Origin: Bacteroidales bacterium
GTDB taxonomy: Bacteria; Bacteroidota; Bacteroidia; Bacteroidales; TTA-H9
Length of the DNA: 46,462 nt
Assembly (NCBI GenBank): GCA_028689615.1
Contig: JAQVCV010000035.1
Coordinates: 1-46,462 of the forward strand
Reading direction: 5' to 3'
A model generated the notes under the pieces. That model worked only from the letters and a program-made list of their open reading frames with translations, was not told the DNA's origin and did not search any database. Both the position numbers and the translations under genes were made by a program. This document shows positions 35,103 through 43,478 of this stretch, in pieces. Every line of letters begins with the position of its first letter. Positions within the stretch are counted from its first letter, which is position 1.

Positions 35103-37106
35103 ATGTTTATTAGAGATAATATTAAAGCAGGGTTCCTGTTTCTTCATCTCAGATGGATGGTTTTGATGCCGGGTGTTTTAGCGCCTGTTACAATCTGGGC
35201 CGATACGGCAGAAAGCAAAGTGCCTGCCGTTGCTCATCGCGAAGCCGGCCAGGTTGACTCCTCCGCTGCTGGCGTTCACGATTTTAACCTGGAGGTTTGG
35301 AAGGCACTCCCTTCCGATTCTTTGAAAGAGGAGGCTGTGTTGAACCTCGTGAACGATTACAACCAAACCCTGGCTGAGTATCAAAAAGCCTCTCAAAGCC
35401 TGGCCCGAGGGAAGCAGACGCGCATCTTGCTGGTGGTAGCAGCTCTGTTTTTGGTTTTGGTGTTTTTCTTGTGGAAGGTTGTCGGGCAGGCATCGCTAAA
35501 AAGGCGGATAACAGCTCTTGAGGTTGCCCTTCAGAAGAAAGATCAATCAGACAAACTTGTTTTCCAGAAATACTTTACTACCCTCAGCCACGAGATTCGC
35601 ACTCCACTCAACGGCATCAGCGGGATGGCTCAGTTGCTCACGGCAACGCCTCTCACCGAGAAACAGGAGGAGTACCTGAATCTGCTGAAAGTATCGTCGC
35701 AACAACTCACAGCCAACATCACCGATCTGATAGAATACAACCGCGAAAACAACTCCTCATCGGGCATCGAAAGTCTGCCCTTCGAGATTCAGGAAGTTGT
35801 TGGACAGGTGCTTGATATGGCCTCTGAAAAAGCAGCGGCCCGACGTATCGGGATCAACGTTTTTACCGATACGCGAATTCCCCGGACGGTTGTTGGCGAT
35901 GCCGTAATCCTGCGCCACGTGTTGTCGTTGCTTCTGCGCGACGCTGTAAGCTTTAGCCGGCAACACGATGTTGGCCTCAGGGTGGAGATGCTCAGCCATC
36001 AAAACAATCAGGTGGAACTGAAGTTTGTTGTTTCGGGATCAGGCAGTCTGCCCGACGATGTGGTTGCACTCTTGTCTGACTCCGCTGCCGCGATGGCTGA
36101 ACTGCCTCCTCCTTTCTTTGACCAAACACGGGAGGCCCGTCTGGGGCGTGCTTTTGCGCTGGTAAGGATGATGAACGGGGTGTGCACAATCGGGAGCCAG
36201 GCCGGCGAGGGAAGTCATATCAGCGTTGTAATGCGCTTTGATGTTGCCGAAAACAGAACAATTGACCAACCCCGGATGTCGCTGGCAGGACTCAGGGTGC
36301 TGCTGATCGACGAAAACATGACCAGCAGGTCGGTTTTTAGACACTACCTCACCTTTTTCGGCTGCCGCACCGATGAAGCATCCAGTTTCGAGCAGGGTTT
36401 TTCGCTTCTTTACCAGGCCGGATCTCCCTCTGCCTACCAGGTGGTGTTGATCAACATCAGAGAGATGGAGCCCGAAGTGCTCGAAAAAATCAGACACTTC
36501 AAGTCTCAACCCGATAACAACCTGGTCTGCTTTTTCCTGACAGCCTCCACCGGGTTGTTGTTGGCCGCCGGCGAACTGAAAAGGTTTGGCATCTCGGCTT
36601 TTCTTAACAAACCTGTTAGCCTCTACGACCTCTACGATACCATCGAGCGGTGGGTGTTGCCGTCGTCCGCCTCAGGACAACCGCCCCGACCCCGCCCCGA
36701 ATCAGCAAATGCTGCTCACACAGGTTTGCAAATACTGCTTGCCGAAGACAACCTGATAAGTGAAAAGGTGGCCACCGCCACCCTCAATCGGTTGGGCCAT
36801 TTGGTTGATGTTGCCGAAAATGGGAAAGTAGTGCTGCAAAAAACTGCTGAAAAACGTTACGACCTGATTTTGATGGATATCGAAATGCCCGAGATGAATG
36901 GCATCGAAGCAACTTTGGCTCTTCGAAAGGCTTCGGTAAAAGCCATCAATGGCGAACCGGTTCCTGTTGTTGCTCTCACGGCCAACGCCATGCCCAACGA
37001 TCGCGAAAAGTGTTTGAAAGCGGGCATGAATGGCTACATCAGCAAGCCGTTTAAACATGAAGAGTTGATTAAAATATTGAAATTAACCATAAATACCAGT
37101 GAATGA
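35103..37106 (+). CDS. Hybrid histidine kinase-like protein with degenerate ATPase domain and two receiver domains
   Basis: The 667-residue protein has a signal anchor region, a short outer segment and a transmembrane helix at about 106-128. A HisKA domain carries the intact phospho-acceptor in YFTTLSHEIRTPLNGI (His163). The following HATPase region (about 255-380) keeps the fold outline but not the motifs: the N box reads LLLRDAVSF (Asn missing), the DxGxG box reads SGSGSLP (Asp replaced by Gly), and GxGL-type Gly residues read RLGRAF. Receiver 1 (about 396-520) has Asn451 where the phospho-accepting Asp belongs (VVLINIREM). Receiver 2 (about 543-662) is canonical with Asp592 in LILMDIEMPEMNG and KPF at 648-650. 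It overlaps the next gene by 4 bp. Confidence 0.88.
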   Translation: MFIRDNIKAGFLFLHLRWMVLMPGVLAPVTIWADTAESKVPAVAHREAGQVDSSAAGVHDFNLEVWKALPSDSLKEEAVLNLVNDYNQTLAEYQKASQSLARGKQTRILLVVAALFLVLVFFLWKVVGQASLKRRITALEVALQKKDQSDKLVFQKYFTTLSHEIRTPLNGISGMAQLLTATPLTEKQEEYLNLLKVSSQQLTANITDLIEYNRENNSSSGIESLPFEIQEVVGQVLDMASEKAAARRIGINVFTDTRIPRTVVGDAVILRHVLSLLLRDAVSFSRQHDVGLRVEMLSHQNNQVELKFVVSGSGSLPDDVVALLSDSAAAMAELPPPFFDQTREARLGRAFALVRMMNGVCTIGSQAGEGSHISVVMRFDVAENRTIDQPRMSLAGLRVLLIDENMTSRSVFRHYLTFFGCRTDEASSFEQGFSLLYQAGSPSAYQVVLINIREMEPEVLEKIRHFKSQPDNNLVCFFLTASTGLLLAAGELKRFGISAFLNKPVSLYDLYDTIERWVLPSSASGQPPRPRPESANAAHTGLQILLAEDNLISEKVATATLNRLGHLVDVAENGKVVLQKTAEKRYDLILMDIEMPEMNGIEATLALRKASVKAINGEPVPVVALTANAMPNDREKCLKAGMNGYISKPFKHEELIKILKLTINTSE

Positions 37107-38209
37107 AGAAGAAGACCCAACGAGTTCTTGTTATCGAAGATACCGATGATGTAAGAAACAACATCGTCGAAATATTGGCCTCGGAAGGCTTTGATGCCCT
37201 GGGAGCCGAAAACGGCGCCATCGGAATCGATATGGCTGTTGCCCAAAACCCCGACCTGATTGTTTGCGACATCATGATGCCGGGAATGGACGGTTACCAG
37301 GTGCTGGAAGCTCTGCGAAAACACGTGGTTACCTCCACCACTCCGTTTATTTTTCTCACCGCTAAAAACACCCGCGACGATCAGCGCAGGGGGATGGCTT
37401 TGGGAGCCGACGACTACATTGCCAAGCCCTTTACCATCGACGAGTTGCTCGACGGGGTGAATACCCGCCTGAAGCGTGCCGCCGATTTCAGGGAAAAAAG
37501 CGAGCAGAAACTCAACGAACTGACCCGAAACATGGGAGTTCCCATTACACGCGTTATCAGCGAGCCTATCAAGGCTGTCATAGGTTTTTCGAAAATGGTG
37601 ATGACGGAATACATGCACATGGAAAAACCTGAAATCGCTGAATTTACCTCGCTTATTTACAATGCTGGAATGAAACTCAACGGCGTGGTTCGCAAAACCC
37701 TGCTCTATTATAACCTGGAGGCATTGCCCTACAAAGCCGATGAACTGACTCTTTTGCAGCAAAAAGTCACCGGGTCGTGCAAGGAGGTGACTGGCAGGGT
37801 GGCTGCCGATGTGGCTTCCCGTTTGGGACGCTCCAACGATTTGATGCTTCATCTGGAAGCCGATACCCGCCTGGTTGTCCCCAACGAGTTTTTTGAAGAA
37901 GCTCTGATACAACTGATCGAGAATGCTTTCGTGTATTCTCCGAAGCGCACGAAGGTGAAGCTGATTTCTGGCACCGACGGCCTCAGAACCTATTTCACCA
38001 TTAGCGATGAAGGGCTGGGTATGACTGAATCGCAATTGGAGTCATCGGGGGCTTTCGCACGGTTCAACCCCGATTTTGCTTCTCAGGAAGGGGTTGGCCT
38101 GGGCCTGGCAATAGTGCATAAAATAAACGATCTGTTCGGTGGACAATTGTCGATCAACAGCACACCAGGGGTAGGCACCACCGTCAGACTGTCGTTTGCC
38201 AATGCCTGA
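37103..38209 (+). CDS. Receiver-HATPase protein lacking the phospho-acceptor histidine
   Basis: The 368-residue cytoplasmic protein starts with a canonical receiver (Asp56 in LIVCDIMMPGMDGY, Lys108 in AKPF). Next is a HisKA-like dimerisation region where the usual SHExRTPLN reads TRVISEPIKAVIGF, so an Arg occupies the His position. The HATPase domain is complete: Asn274 in IQLIENAFVYS, ISDEGLGM (DxGxG) and GVGLGLAIVHK. The start codon overlaps the stop of the upstream kinase (ATGA), so translation is coupled. Read together, this protein could supply ATP-binding to a partner's histidine. Proteins with this Rec-HATPase layout occur in Bacteroidota and Cyanobacteria, but their pairing with a broken kinase is inferred here. 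Confidence 0.9.
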   Translation: MKKKTQRVLVIEDTDDVRNNIVEILASEGFDALGAENGAIGIDMAVAQNPDLIVCDIMMPGMDGYQVLEALRKHVVTSTTPFIFLTAKNTRDDQRRGMALGADDYIAKPFTIDELLDGVNTRLKRAADFREKSEQKLNELTRNMGVPITRVISEPIKAVIGFSKMVMTEYMHMEKPEIAEFTSLIYNAGMKLNGVVRKTLLYYNLEALPYKADELTLLQQKVTGSCKEVTGRVAADVASRLGRSNDLMLHLEADTRLVVPNEFFEEALIQLIENAFVYSPKRTKVKLISGTDGLRTYFTISDEGLGMTESQLESSGAFARFNPDFASQEGVGLGLAIVHKINDLFGGQLSINSTPGVGTTVRLSFANA

Positions 38210-38250
38210 TCCCGTATTTTATTGAAATGAAATGGGTTGTTTTGGGTATT

Positions 38251-38282
38251 CAGTAGTGCCAACGCACGCGTTGGCACTGCTG
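38251..38282. repeat. Long hairpin between two convergent genes
   Basis: CAGTAGTGCCAACGC pairs with GCGTTGGCACTGCTG (14 Watson-Crick pairs plus one wobble) around a 2-nt turn. It sits between the converging stop codons of the Rec-HATPase gene and the Gfo/Idh gene. It lacks a T tract on either strand, so it may be a REP-like element or a factor-dependent terminator. Confidence 0.75.
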
Positions 38283-38302
38283 AACAAACCCGCGCCACGA
38301 GA

Positions 38303-39694
38303 TTACATCACGATTTTCTCGACGGTTCCTTCGAGGCGGCTTTTTTCGGCCATGAATCCCATTACATGGCTCTCGATGGAGGCTTCGATGGTGGAAGTGA
38401 GCAGGGTGGGGTCGTGTTTCGACACGGCATGTATCCAGTTGGCCACCAGCCGCCAGTCGCCGCCACCATGACCGGAGTGCTTGTAGTTTTCAACGTCGAT
38501 GGCATTGGCCTCCAGGGTCTCTTTTTTTCCTGTTCGGAAATCGTAAAGGGTGAACCTGTCCATATCGCCTTCAATAAATCCCATGCTTCCCATCACTCTG
38601 GTTCGTCGTCCTCCCCAGGGTGTGAAAGCCTCCATGCTGAAAGCGGCTGTTACACCATCTTCAAACTCTATGGTTGACACGTAGTGGTCGCACTGATCGT
38701 TGTCCATTTGGTAAACACACCGGCCGTAATTGGTAGTTTTCAGGTAATGGAGTATTGCATCGCCTTGTTTTTCTTTTTCTGTGGGGAGGTCGAACACGTA
38801 GGTCCAACTTCTGCGTTCGTAATAAATTTTCATGGCAGAGTAAGGGCACTCTTTTTCGGCGGGGCAGCCGTCGGAGCAGCGTGGAGGGGCTCCTGCCGGG
38901 GCGTTCTCTTTTTTAAACCACTTGAGGCTTCCGAAGGCCTGGATTTTTTTGGCCGGCTTTCCAATCATCCACCGCATGATGTCCAGATCGTGGCACGATT
39001 TGGCCAGGATGATGGGTGTGGTAGCCGCGGAGTTGTGCCAGTTGCCACGCACATAGCTGTGGCTCATGTGGATGTGGTCGATGGGTTCCATGTGTTGCAT
39101 GCTGATGATCTGGCCAATGGCTCCGCTTTGCATCAGTTCGCGCATCTTCACGAAATAGGGGGCATAGCGCAACACGTGGCAAACGGCTACTATTCTGCCG
39201 CTTTTCTCGGCCAGCTCCAATATGTCGCGGCATTCACGCTCTGAAGGGGAGATGGGTTTTTCCAACAGCACGTCGTAACCCAGTTTCAGGGCTTCCATGC
39301 AGGGGCCGTAGTGCAGGTCGTCGGGGGTGGTGATGATGATGGCATCGGCAAATTTGGGCCTTTTAAACACCTCTTCCCAGGTGTGAAACCTGTTCTCGTC
39401 GGGGATGTTGTGTTTTTGGGTGTAGCGTTCGTTGCGGATGGCAATGGGCTCTGCTACTCCCACAATGTCGAGTTGATCGGGGAAGTTGAGGGCATAACCT
39501 CCATATACGTTGCCGCGTGATCCGGCACCACAGGTGATGGCCGTAACAGGCCGCGAGGGCGGTTTGATGTCGTCGGGCATTAGGATGGGAATCACCTCGT
39601 TGGTGTTTGAGAACGATTCCCAGGGGAGGAGCGAGCCACCTAAGGCAAGCCCCATGAGCTTTAGCGCGTTGCGCCGTGATGTGGTGTTTTTCAT
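38303..39694 (-). CDS. Tat-exported Gfo/Idh/MocA-family oxidoreductase
   Basis: Start chosen at 39694 gives MKNTTSRRNALKLMGLALGG, a twin-arginine signal, and 463 residues; the -7 box at 39716-39723 lies between this start and the longer one. The Rossmann domain begins AITCGAGSRGNVYGG. The EKPISPS motif (about residue 123) carries the catalytic Lys, and the C-terminal substrate-binding sheet includes FEDGVTAAFSMEAFTPWGG. A Cys-rich insertion (APPRCSDGCPAEKECPYSA, four Cys within about 15 residues) may hold a metal or disulfide. Exported Gfo/Idh proteins in Bacteroidota oxidise sugars or inositols, or act as glycosidases; the substrate is unknown. Confidence 0.9.
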   Translation of the reverse strand: MKNTTSRRNALKLMGLALGGSLLPWESFSNTNEVIPILMPDDIKPPSRPVTAITCGAGSRGNVYGGYALNFPDQLDIVGVAEPIAIRNERYTQKHNIPDENRFHTWEEVFKRPKFADAIIITTPDDLHYGPCMEALKLGYDVLLEKPISPSERECRDILELAEKSGRIVAVCHVLRYAPYFVKMRELMQSGAIGQIISMQHMEPIDHIHMSHSYVRGNWHNSAATTPIILAKSCHDLDIMRWMIGKPAKKIQAFGSLKWFKKENAPAGAPPRCSDGCPAEKECPYSAMKIYYERRSWTYVFDLPTEKEKQGDAILHYLKTTNYGRCVYQMDNDQCDHYVSTIEFEDGVTAAFSMEAFTPWGGRRTRVMGSMGFIEGDMDRFTLYDFRTGKKETLEANAIDVENYKHSGHGGGDWRLVANWIHAVSKHDPTLLTSTIEASIESHVMGFMAEKSRLEGTVEKIVM

Positions 39695-39715
39695 AGTTCG
39701 GTTGAATGAATGGGC

Positions 39716-39723
39716 CAAATGTA
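39716..39723 (-). promoter_or_regulatory. Probable -7 box for the Gfo/Idh gene
   Basis: TACATTTG on the minus strand fits TAnnTTTG, 21 bp ahead of the start at 39694. A TTG occurs 16 bp upstream, shorter than ideal. Confidence 0.5.
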
Positions 39724-39871
39724 GAAATCTTTTTGGGTTCAAGCATCACAGTTGGCATGCCTTTTATGTTCTGGCATGGATTGTCAAGGGGTTGGTTGAA
39801 ACGGAAATTATTTGAAATTCAGTTTAAAGGCTATGCTGACCCCGGTTTGAAACGGGATGGTTTGCATTGGC

Positions 39872-40471
39872 TTAAATTATGGATGGGAGGTAGCGGTAAT
39901 GGCCAATGATGGTGAAGCTTTGCAGGCAATCTTCAACAACCTGCCCTGCGCCAATGTTGTGGATGATCAGGTGCCTTTTGCCATCTGCCGATTTTAGTTT
40001 TGATACCAGCCCAATGTGGGTAACTCCTTTTCCCAGGTCCCAACACACCACATCGCCCGGAAGATAATCTGAGGCTTTGTTGCCGATTGCTTGCTGAGCG
40101 CCTGCCCTTTCAAAATAGATCATGAGGTTGGGAACTCTGCGGTGGTCGATGTTCTTGTCGGGCTGTTTAAGTCCCCAGATTTTTGGATATAGGTGGAAAT
40201 GGGTTTTCATATCGGTGTGGACCTCCTTTTGGAGGTCGATGCCTACCTTGCGGTAGGCTCTGATTATTACGTCGGTGCAAACTCCTCGCCCTGCAGGAAC
40301 GTCACCGTTAGGATACCCGATTGTGTAATAAGCGGGATCGTAAACCACCGAATTGTGAGTGAGCCGGAGCGCGGAATCGGCCAAGCGGCTTAAGAAGCTG
40401 TTGTGCTGGCCAAATCCTGCAAGGGACAAGAAAAGTGCAACTGTAAAGGTTGTTTTCTTCAATGCTGTCAT
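39872..40471 (-). CDS. DUF1287-family exported protein
   Basis: The 199-residue protein has a signal peptide (KKTTFTVALFLSLAGFGQ) and the DUF1287 pattern: YYTIGYPNGDVPAGRGVCTD, IRAYRKVGIDLQKEVHTDM, an IDHRRVPNLMIYFER segment, YLPGDVVCWDLGKGVTHIGL and IHNIGAGQVVEDCL. A Cys (in GVCTD) and a His (in THIGL) are placed as in NlpC/P60-like peptidases or amidases, so a cell-wall hydrolase is possible. Its first four bases overlap the stop region of the large membrane protein gene upstream (ATGA overlap), indicating coupled translation and shared purpose. Confidence 0.85.
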   Translation of the reverse strand: MTALKKTTFTVALFLSLAGFGQHNSFLSRLADSALRLTHNSVVYDPAYYTIGYPNGDVPAGRGVCTDVIIRAYRKVGIDLQKEVHTDMKTHFHLYPKIWGLKQPDKNIDHRRVPNLMIYFERAGAQQAIGNKASDYLPGDVVCWDLGKGVTHIGLVSKLKSADGKRHLIIHNIGAGQVVEDCLQSFTIIGHYRYLPSII

Positions 40472-42804
40472 CTGTCCTGCATTTTTACCTTGTGGTTGTT
40501 GAAGAAGAGGAAATGGTTGCTGCTGTCGGTGCGGTAAACATCGGTGTTGACGCGTTGTATCAGCAGGTCGTCGGCATGGAGGCGGGGTTTGGCGTCAGCA
40601 TGACCTATGGTGGCTATGTAAACTTGGTTGACAGGGTTCTGTATTTTGAAGGTACCTTCGGCCAGCGACCAATCGCCTGCCAGGGTTTCAGCCTGCTCGG
40701 GGAAGAAGGTGGTGGTATGCCATGTGTTGGCCCTGGCATCGTATTCTTCTACAACCAGCCTGAGCCAGAGGTTGAGGGCATCGGGTTCGCCGTTGTACAT
40801 CCATACACTCAATTTGTAAACTTCACCGGCTTTGAAAGTGCCAGGAGGAAGGGAGACCAGGGTGTGTTTGCCACGTTTCATGGCTCCGTAGCTGCCTTTG
40901 CCCCTGAATGCTGTGTCGTTGGTTTGGTGTTCGAAGTCGTCGTACCAGATCACTGCACCGGGTTCCGACGTCAGGAAACCTTTGTCGGCAACCAGCCTGT
41001 TGAGTCGGTTGGTGAATTTGCTGATAACCGATGGGGATTCGTCGGCAAACAGGGCTTGGGGAGTAATACTCAGCCATTCTGTGTCACCGCTTTTGAATAA
41101 CTTTTCACCTTTTGCGGCCAGACTTGCCTCGTAAGGGGTGAGGCCGGTACCGGTAACCAGCAGCAGCAGGGGTTTGGTGCTTGGCAGGTCGTGGCTGATG
41201 GGTTTTGGGTAGTAATTGGGGGTTACGAGTTGCACCAGCCGTTTGCTCTCTTCGATGGAGGTTCGGGTGAGGTTGGCACTCATCAGCGGGAGTCCGAGGT
41301 GCCACGATGCTACCAGGGAATTGGTCACTGATGCGTCAACGCGGGGTCGTGCAAACACTTCGGAGCCCTGGTAGAAGTAGGGGAGGGGAATGATGGCCTG
41401 GTAACCCTCGGGCTCGATAAGGTTGAGTGCCTGCTTCATCTCATCGGGCAGTTGTTTGGTGTCGAAAAGATTGGCTTCGGTTGTAATGCTCGCGGCCACC
41501 CCTCGATGGTAATGGTACCCCTCAATAAGGTGGAACACCACAATCGCGGCTATCAGGGTTGTGACCAGGGCTGTGCGGGTGTGCCTGCCTTGACTGCCGT
41601 GCCAGATTTTCCAGAGAATGAAGCTGCCGGCAGTGGCAAATACGAAGTAGAAAGGCCACACGAACCGGCCGGTGGCCCTGAATTGTTTCACCACAGGGAA
41701 AAAGTCGGCAAGTTGTGGGAACTGTTTGAAGGGAATGCCCATAGCAAACAACAGCACCACGCTGGCGGCCACCAGCGAGATGTTGAGCTGGCGGTTGTCG
41801 AAGAGGTTCTGAAGTGTTCGGCGTACCTTGCGGTTAATAAGTGCTGCAGGTGTCATAAGTGTTATTGCTACCAGCAGCATAGCATTGCCAAAGCCTATAT
41901 AGCCCAAAGCTTCCCATTGCTGCCTGATGACTCCGCCGGTGAGGCTGTCGAGCAGGGGGCGCAGGGGTTTGCCGGGAGGTACCAGCAGATCGTCGGGTTC
42001 AGCATTGTAAAGGAAAAAACCTGAAGGGTTGTCGGTTCGTCCTGTATGGTTGTCGGTAAGGCGGGCGTAAAGGAAAAAGAGCACGATGGGTAGTAAAAGG
42101 CTCAGGGCTGTGGTGGTGTAGCTCAGAAGCAACCGGCGTCGGTTGTTGTCGGCTAAAAAGGCGGTAATCAGCCACACGATAGCAAAAAGCAAGGCTATCA
42201 TTCCCAGGTAGGCGTGAATGAGCATCCAAAACATCCCGTTGGCAAAAAGCAAAATGCTCGAAATCCAATGATGGTTTTTGCAGGTGCGAATCAACAGCAG
42301 CCAGGTGAGGGGGATGGCTATGCTGTAGGAAAGGGCCAGGTGCCCTGTGAGGCGGAAAACTTGAGGCGACAGCGCGGCAATCGTTATGCTGAACACCACG
42401 GCCATCCAGTCGGGCAATTTCAAATGGATGAGAATTTTAAAAAGCACCAACGGTGTAAACGCTATGGAAAGAATCATCAAGAGGTTGAGCATCCCCACCG
42501 GATGGCTGGCCACCTGAGGCCATATCGTTGCAAGGGCTCGCAGCGCATTGGCTACAAGGGGGTGGCAATCGGTGTAGAGGTAATGTTCTCCATAGGGATA
42601 GTTCATACCACTGAAATGGTTGAAAGAGGTATCGTGGTGAATATGCCAGGCGAAGGTGTAATAGTTTTTGATGCCATCGCCCGTGGTGCTGAAGAGGTAA
42701 CTGTAGGGGCTGGTTAGCACCTTACCGTAAAAGAAGAGCACCATTATCAGCGCTATGGCTACAACGGTAAAAACGGGGAGGAGGTGTTTGATGCGATAGT
42801 TCAT
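40468..42804 (-). CDS. Large multi-pass GT-C-like membrane protein with C-terminal extracytoplasmic domain
   Basis: The 778-residue product has an N-terminal membrane helix (LLPVFTVVAIALIMVLFFYG), then a short outer loop with DGIKNYYTFAWHIHHD, and about ten further helices to residue 440. The early outer loop with Asp and the overall pattern resemble GT-C glycosyltransferases that use lipid-linked sugars, but I cannot identify a family. From about 450 to the end is a soluble region. Its last 140 residues look like a beta-sandwich carbohydrate-binding module (TFKAGEVYKLSVWMYNGEP, LWLRLVVEEYDA). It is coupled to the DUF1287 gene and follows a good promoter. Confidence 0.75.
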   Translation of the reverse strand: MNYRIKHLLPVFTVVAIALIMVLFFYGKVLTSPYSYLFSTTGDGIKNYYTFAWHIHHDTSFNHFSGMNYPYGEHYLYTDCHPLVANALRALATIWPQVASHPVGMLNLLMILSIAFTPLVLFKILIHLKLPDWMAVVFSITIAALSPQVFRLTGHLALSYSIAIPLTWLLLIRTCKNHHWISSILLFANGMFWMLIHAYLGMIALLFAIVWLITAFLADNNRRRLLLSYTTTALSLLLPIVLFFLYARLTDNHTGRTDNPSGFFLYNAEPDDLLVPPGKPLRPLLDSLTGGVIRQQWEALGYIGFGNAMLLVAITLMTPAALINRKVRRTLQNLFDNRQLNISLVAASVVLLFAMGIPFKQFPQLADFFPVVKQFRATGRFVWPFYFVFATAGSFILWKIWHGSQGRHTRTALVTTLIAAIVVFHLIEGYHYHRGVAASITTEANLFDTKQLPDEMKQALNLIEPEGYQAIIPLPYFYQGSEVFARPRVDASVTNSLVASWHLGLPLMSANLTRTSIEESKRLVQLVTPNYYPKPISHDLPSTKPLLLLVTGTGLTPYEASLAAKGEKLFKSGDTEWLSITPQALFADESPSVISKFTNRLNRLVADKGFLTSEPGAVIWYDDFEHQTNDTAFRGKGSYGAMKRGKHTLVSLPPGTFKAGEVYKLSVWMYNGEPDALNLWLRLVVEEYDARANTWHTTTFFPEQAETLAGDWSLAEGTFKIQNPVNQVYIATIGHADAKPRLHADDLLIQRVNTDVYRTDSSNHFLFFNNHKVKMQDR

Positions 42805-42927
42805 GAGTTTCTTGGTGGGCTTTTGATGGGTACTTCCACGCGGGGGCTATGGGGTCATGAAAGTTGTACAGGGTGCGATGCAATATGGCATTCCACAGAT
42901 TCGGGTCTGATGTTGGGCATCACGGAT

Positions 42928-42957
42928 CAAAGGTAGCGAAAAATGGATTGAATTCAA
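42928..42957 (-). promoter_or_regulatory. Bacteroidota-type promoter for the GT-C-like/DUF1287 operon
   Basis: On the minus strand TTG (42957-42955) is separated by 19 bp from TACCTTTG (42935-42928), matching both boxes. The start codon is about 124 bp downstream. Confidence 0.65.
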
Positions 42958-43011
42958 GAGTGAACCAAAGTGTCGCTTCGCGATGTCACAATCCGTATTA
43001 TAGCCCTAAAG

Positions 43012-43145
43012 CTATGGCTGACGTTGGTTAATCACCTTGCAGGCAGCGCGGGTGCCGTTGGTTTCGAGGCTTAGTACCATCATGCCCGGTGTGAGCCCGC
43101 GGGTTGTGAGGCGCAGGGGTTGGGGCTTACCGGTGAGTGTTACAA
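43012..43145 (-). pseudogene. Remnant of a type IX sorting-domain C terminus
   Basis: The minus strand encodes LRLTTRGLTPGMMVLSLETN followed by GTRAACKV, nearly identical to the last 30 residues of the large protein ending at 44258. Nucleotide identity is high from about 43033 to 43126. Upstream of this fragment the similarity stops and no protein domain can be seen, so this is a stranded 3' end of a lost paralogue or a copied tail. The 65-codon frame that contains it starts in unrelated sequence. The rest of 42805-43433 holds no gene I can support; a small near-palindrome AAAGGTTCAAACCTTT occurs near 43377. Confidence 0.8.
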
Positions 43146-43433
43146 CCGGAAATTTTTCGGCCAGTGCCACGATCTTAGCTTGTAAATCTCTTTGTATTGC
43201 CGTGAGCAAACGGTTTAATCGGACAAATCTGCTTTTAAAAAATGAATTTGACCAAATTGGTTTCGGCTTTTCATCATCTCATGAAAAAAAGAGCGATTTA
43301 CCCACGACGTAACTATTGTCCGTCGAGTTTGGTTGCCTTCTTTTATCAGGCCAAACCGCGTTGCTCATCAAACTTCAAAGGTTCAAACCTTTCGTGTTTT
43401 CATCAAGCCACGGTATTGGTTTCACGATTGAAT

Positions 43434-43466
43434 TAAAAAAACGCCGCAACCTCCCGGTTGCGGCGT
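43434..43466 (-). terminator. Rho-independent terminator after the 120-residue gene
   Basis: ACGCCGCAACC (43441-43451) pairs perfectly with GGTTGCGGCGT (43456-43466) around TCCC. On the minus strand it is followed by a run of T. Confidence 0.92.
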
Positions 43467-43478
43467 CTAAAAGGTGTT

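Noticed and set aside
37034-38035. Minus-strand open frame of 333 codons opposite the Rec-HATPase gene
   Set aside because: It is an antisense shadow; the plus-strand protein shows intact receiver and ATPase motifs.
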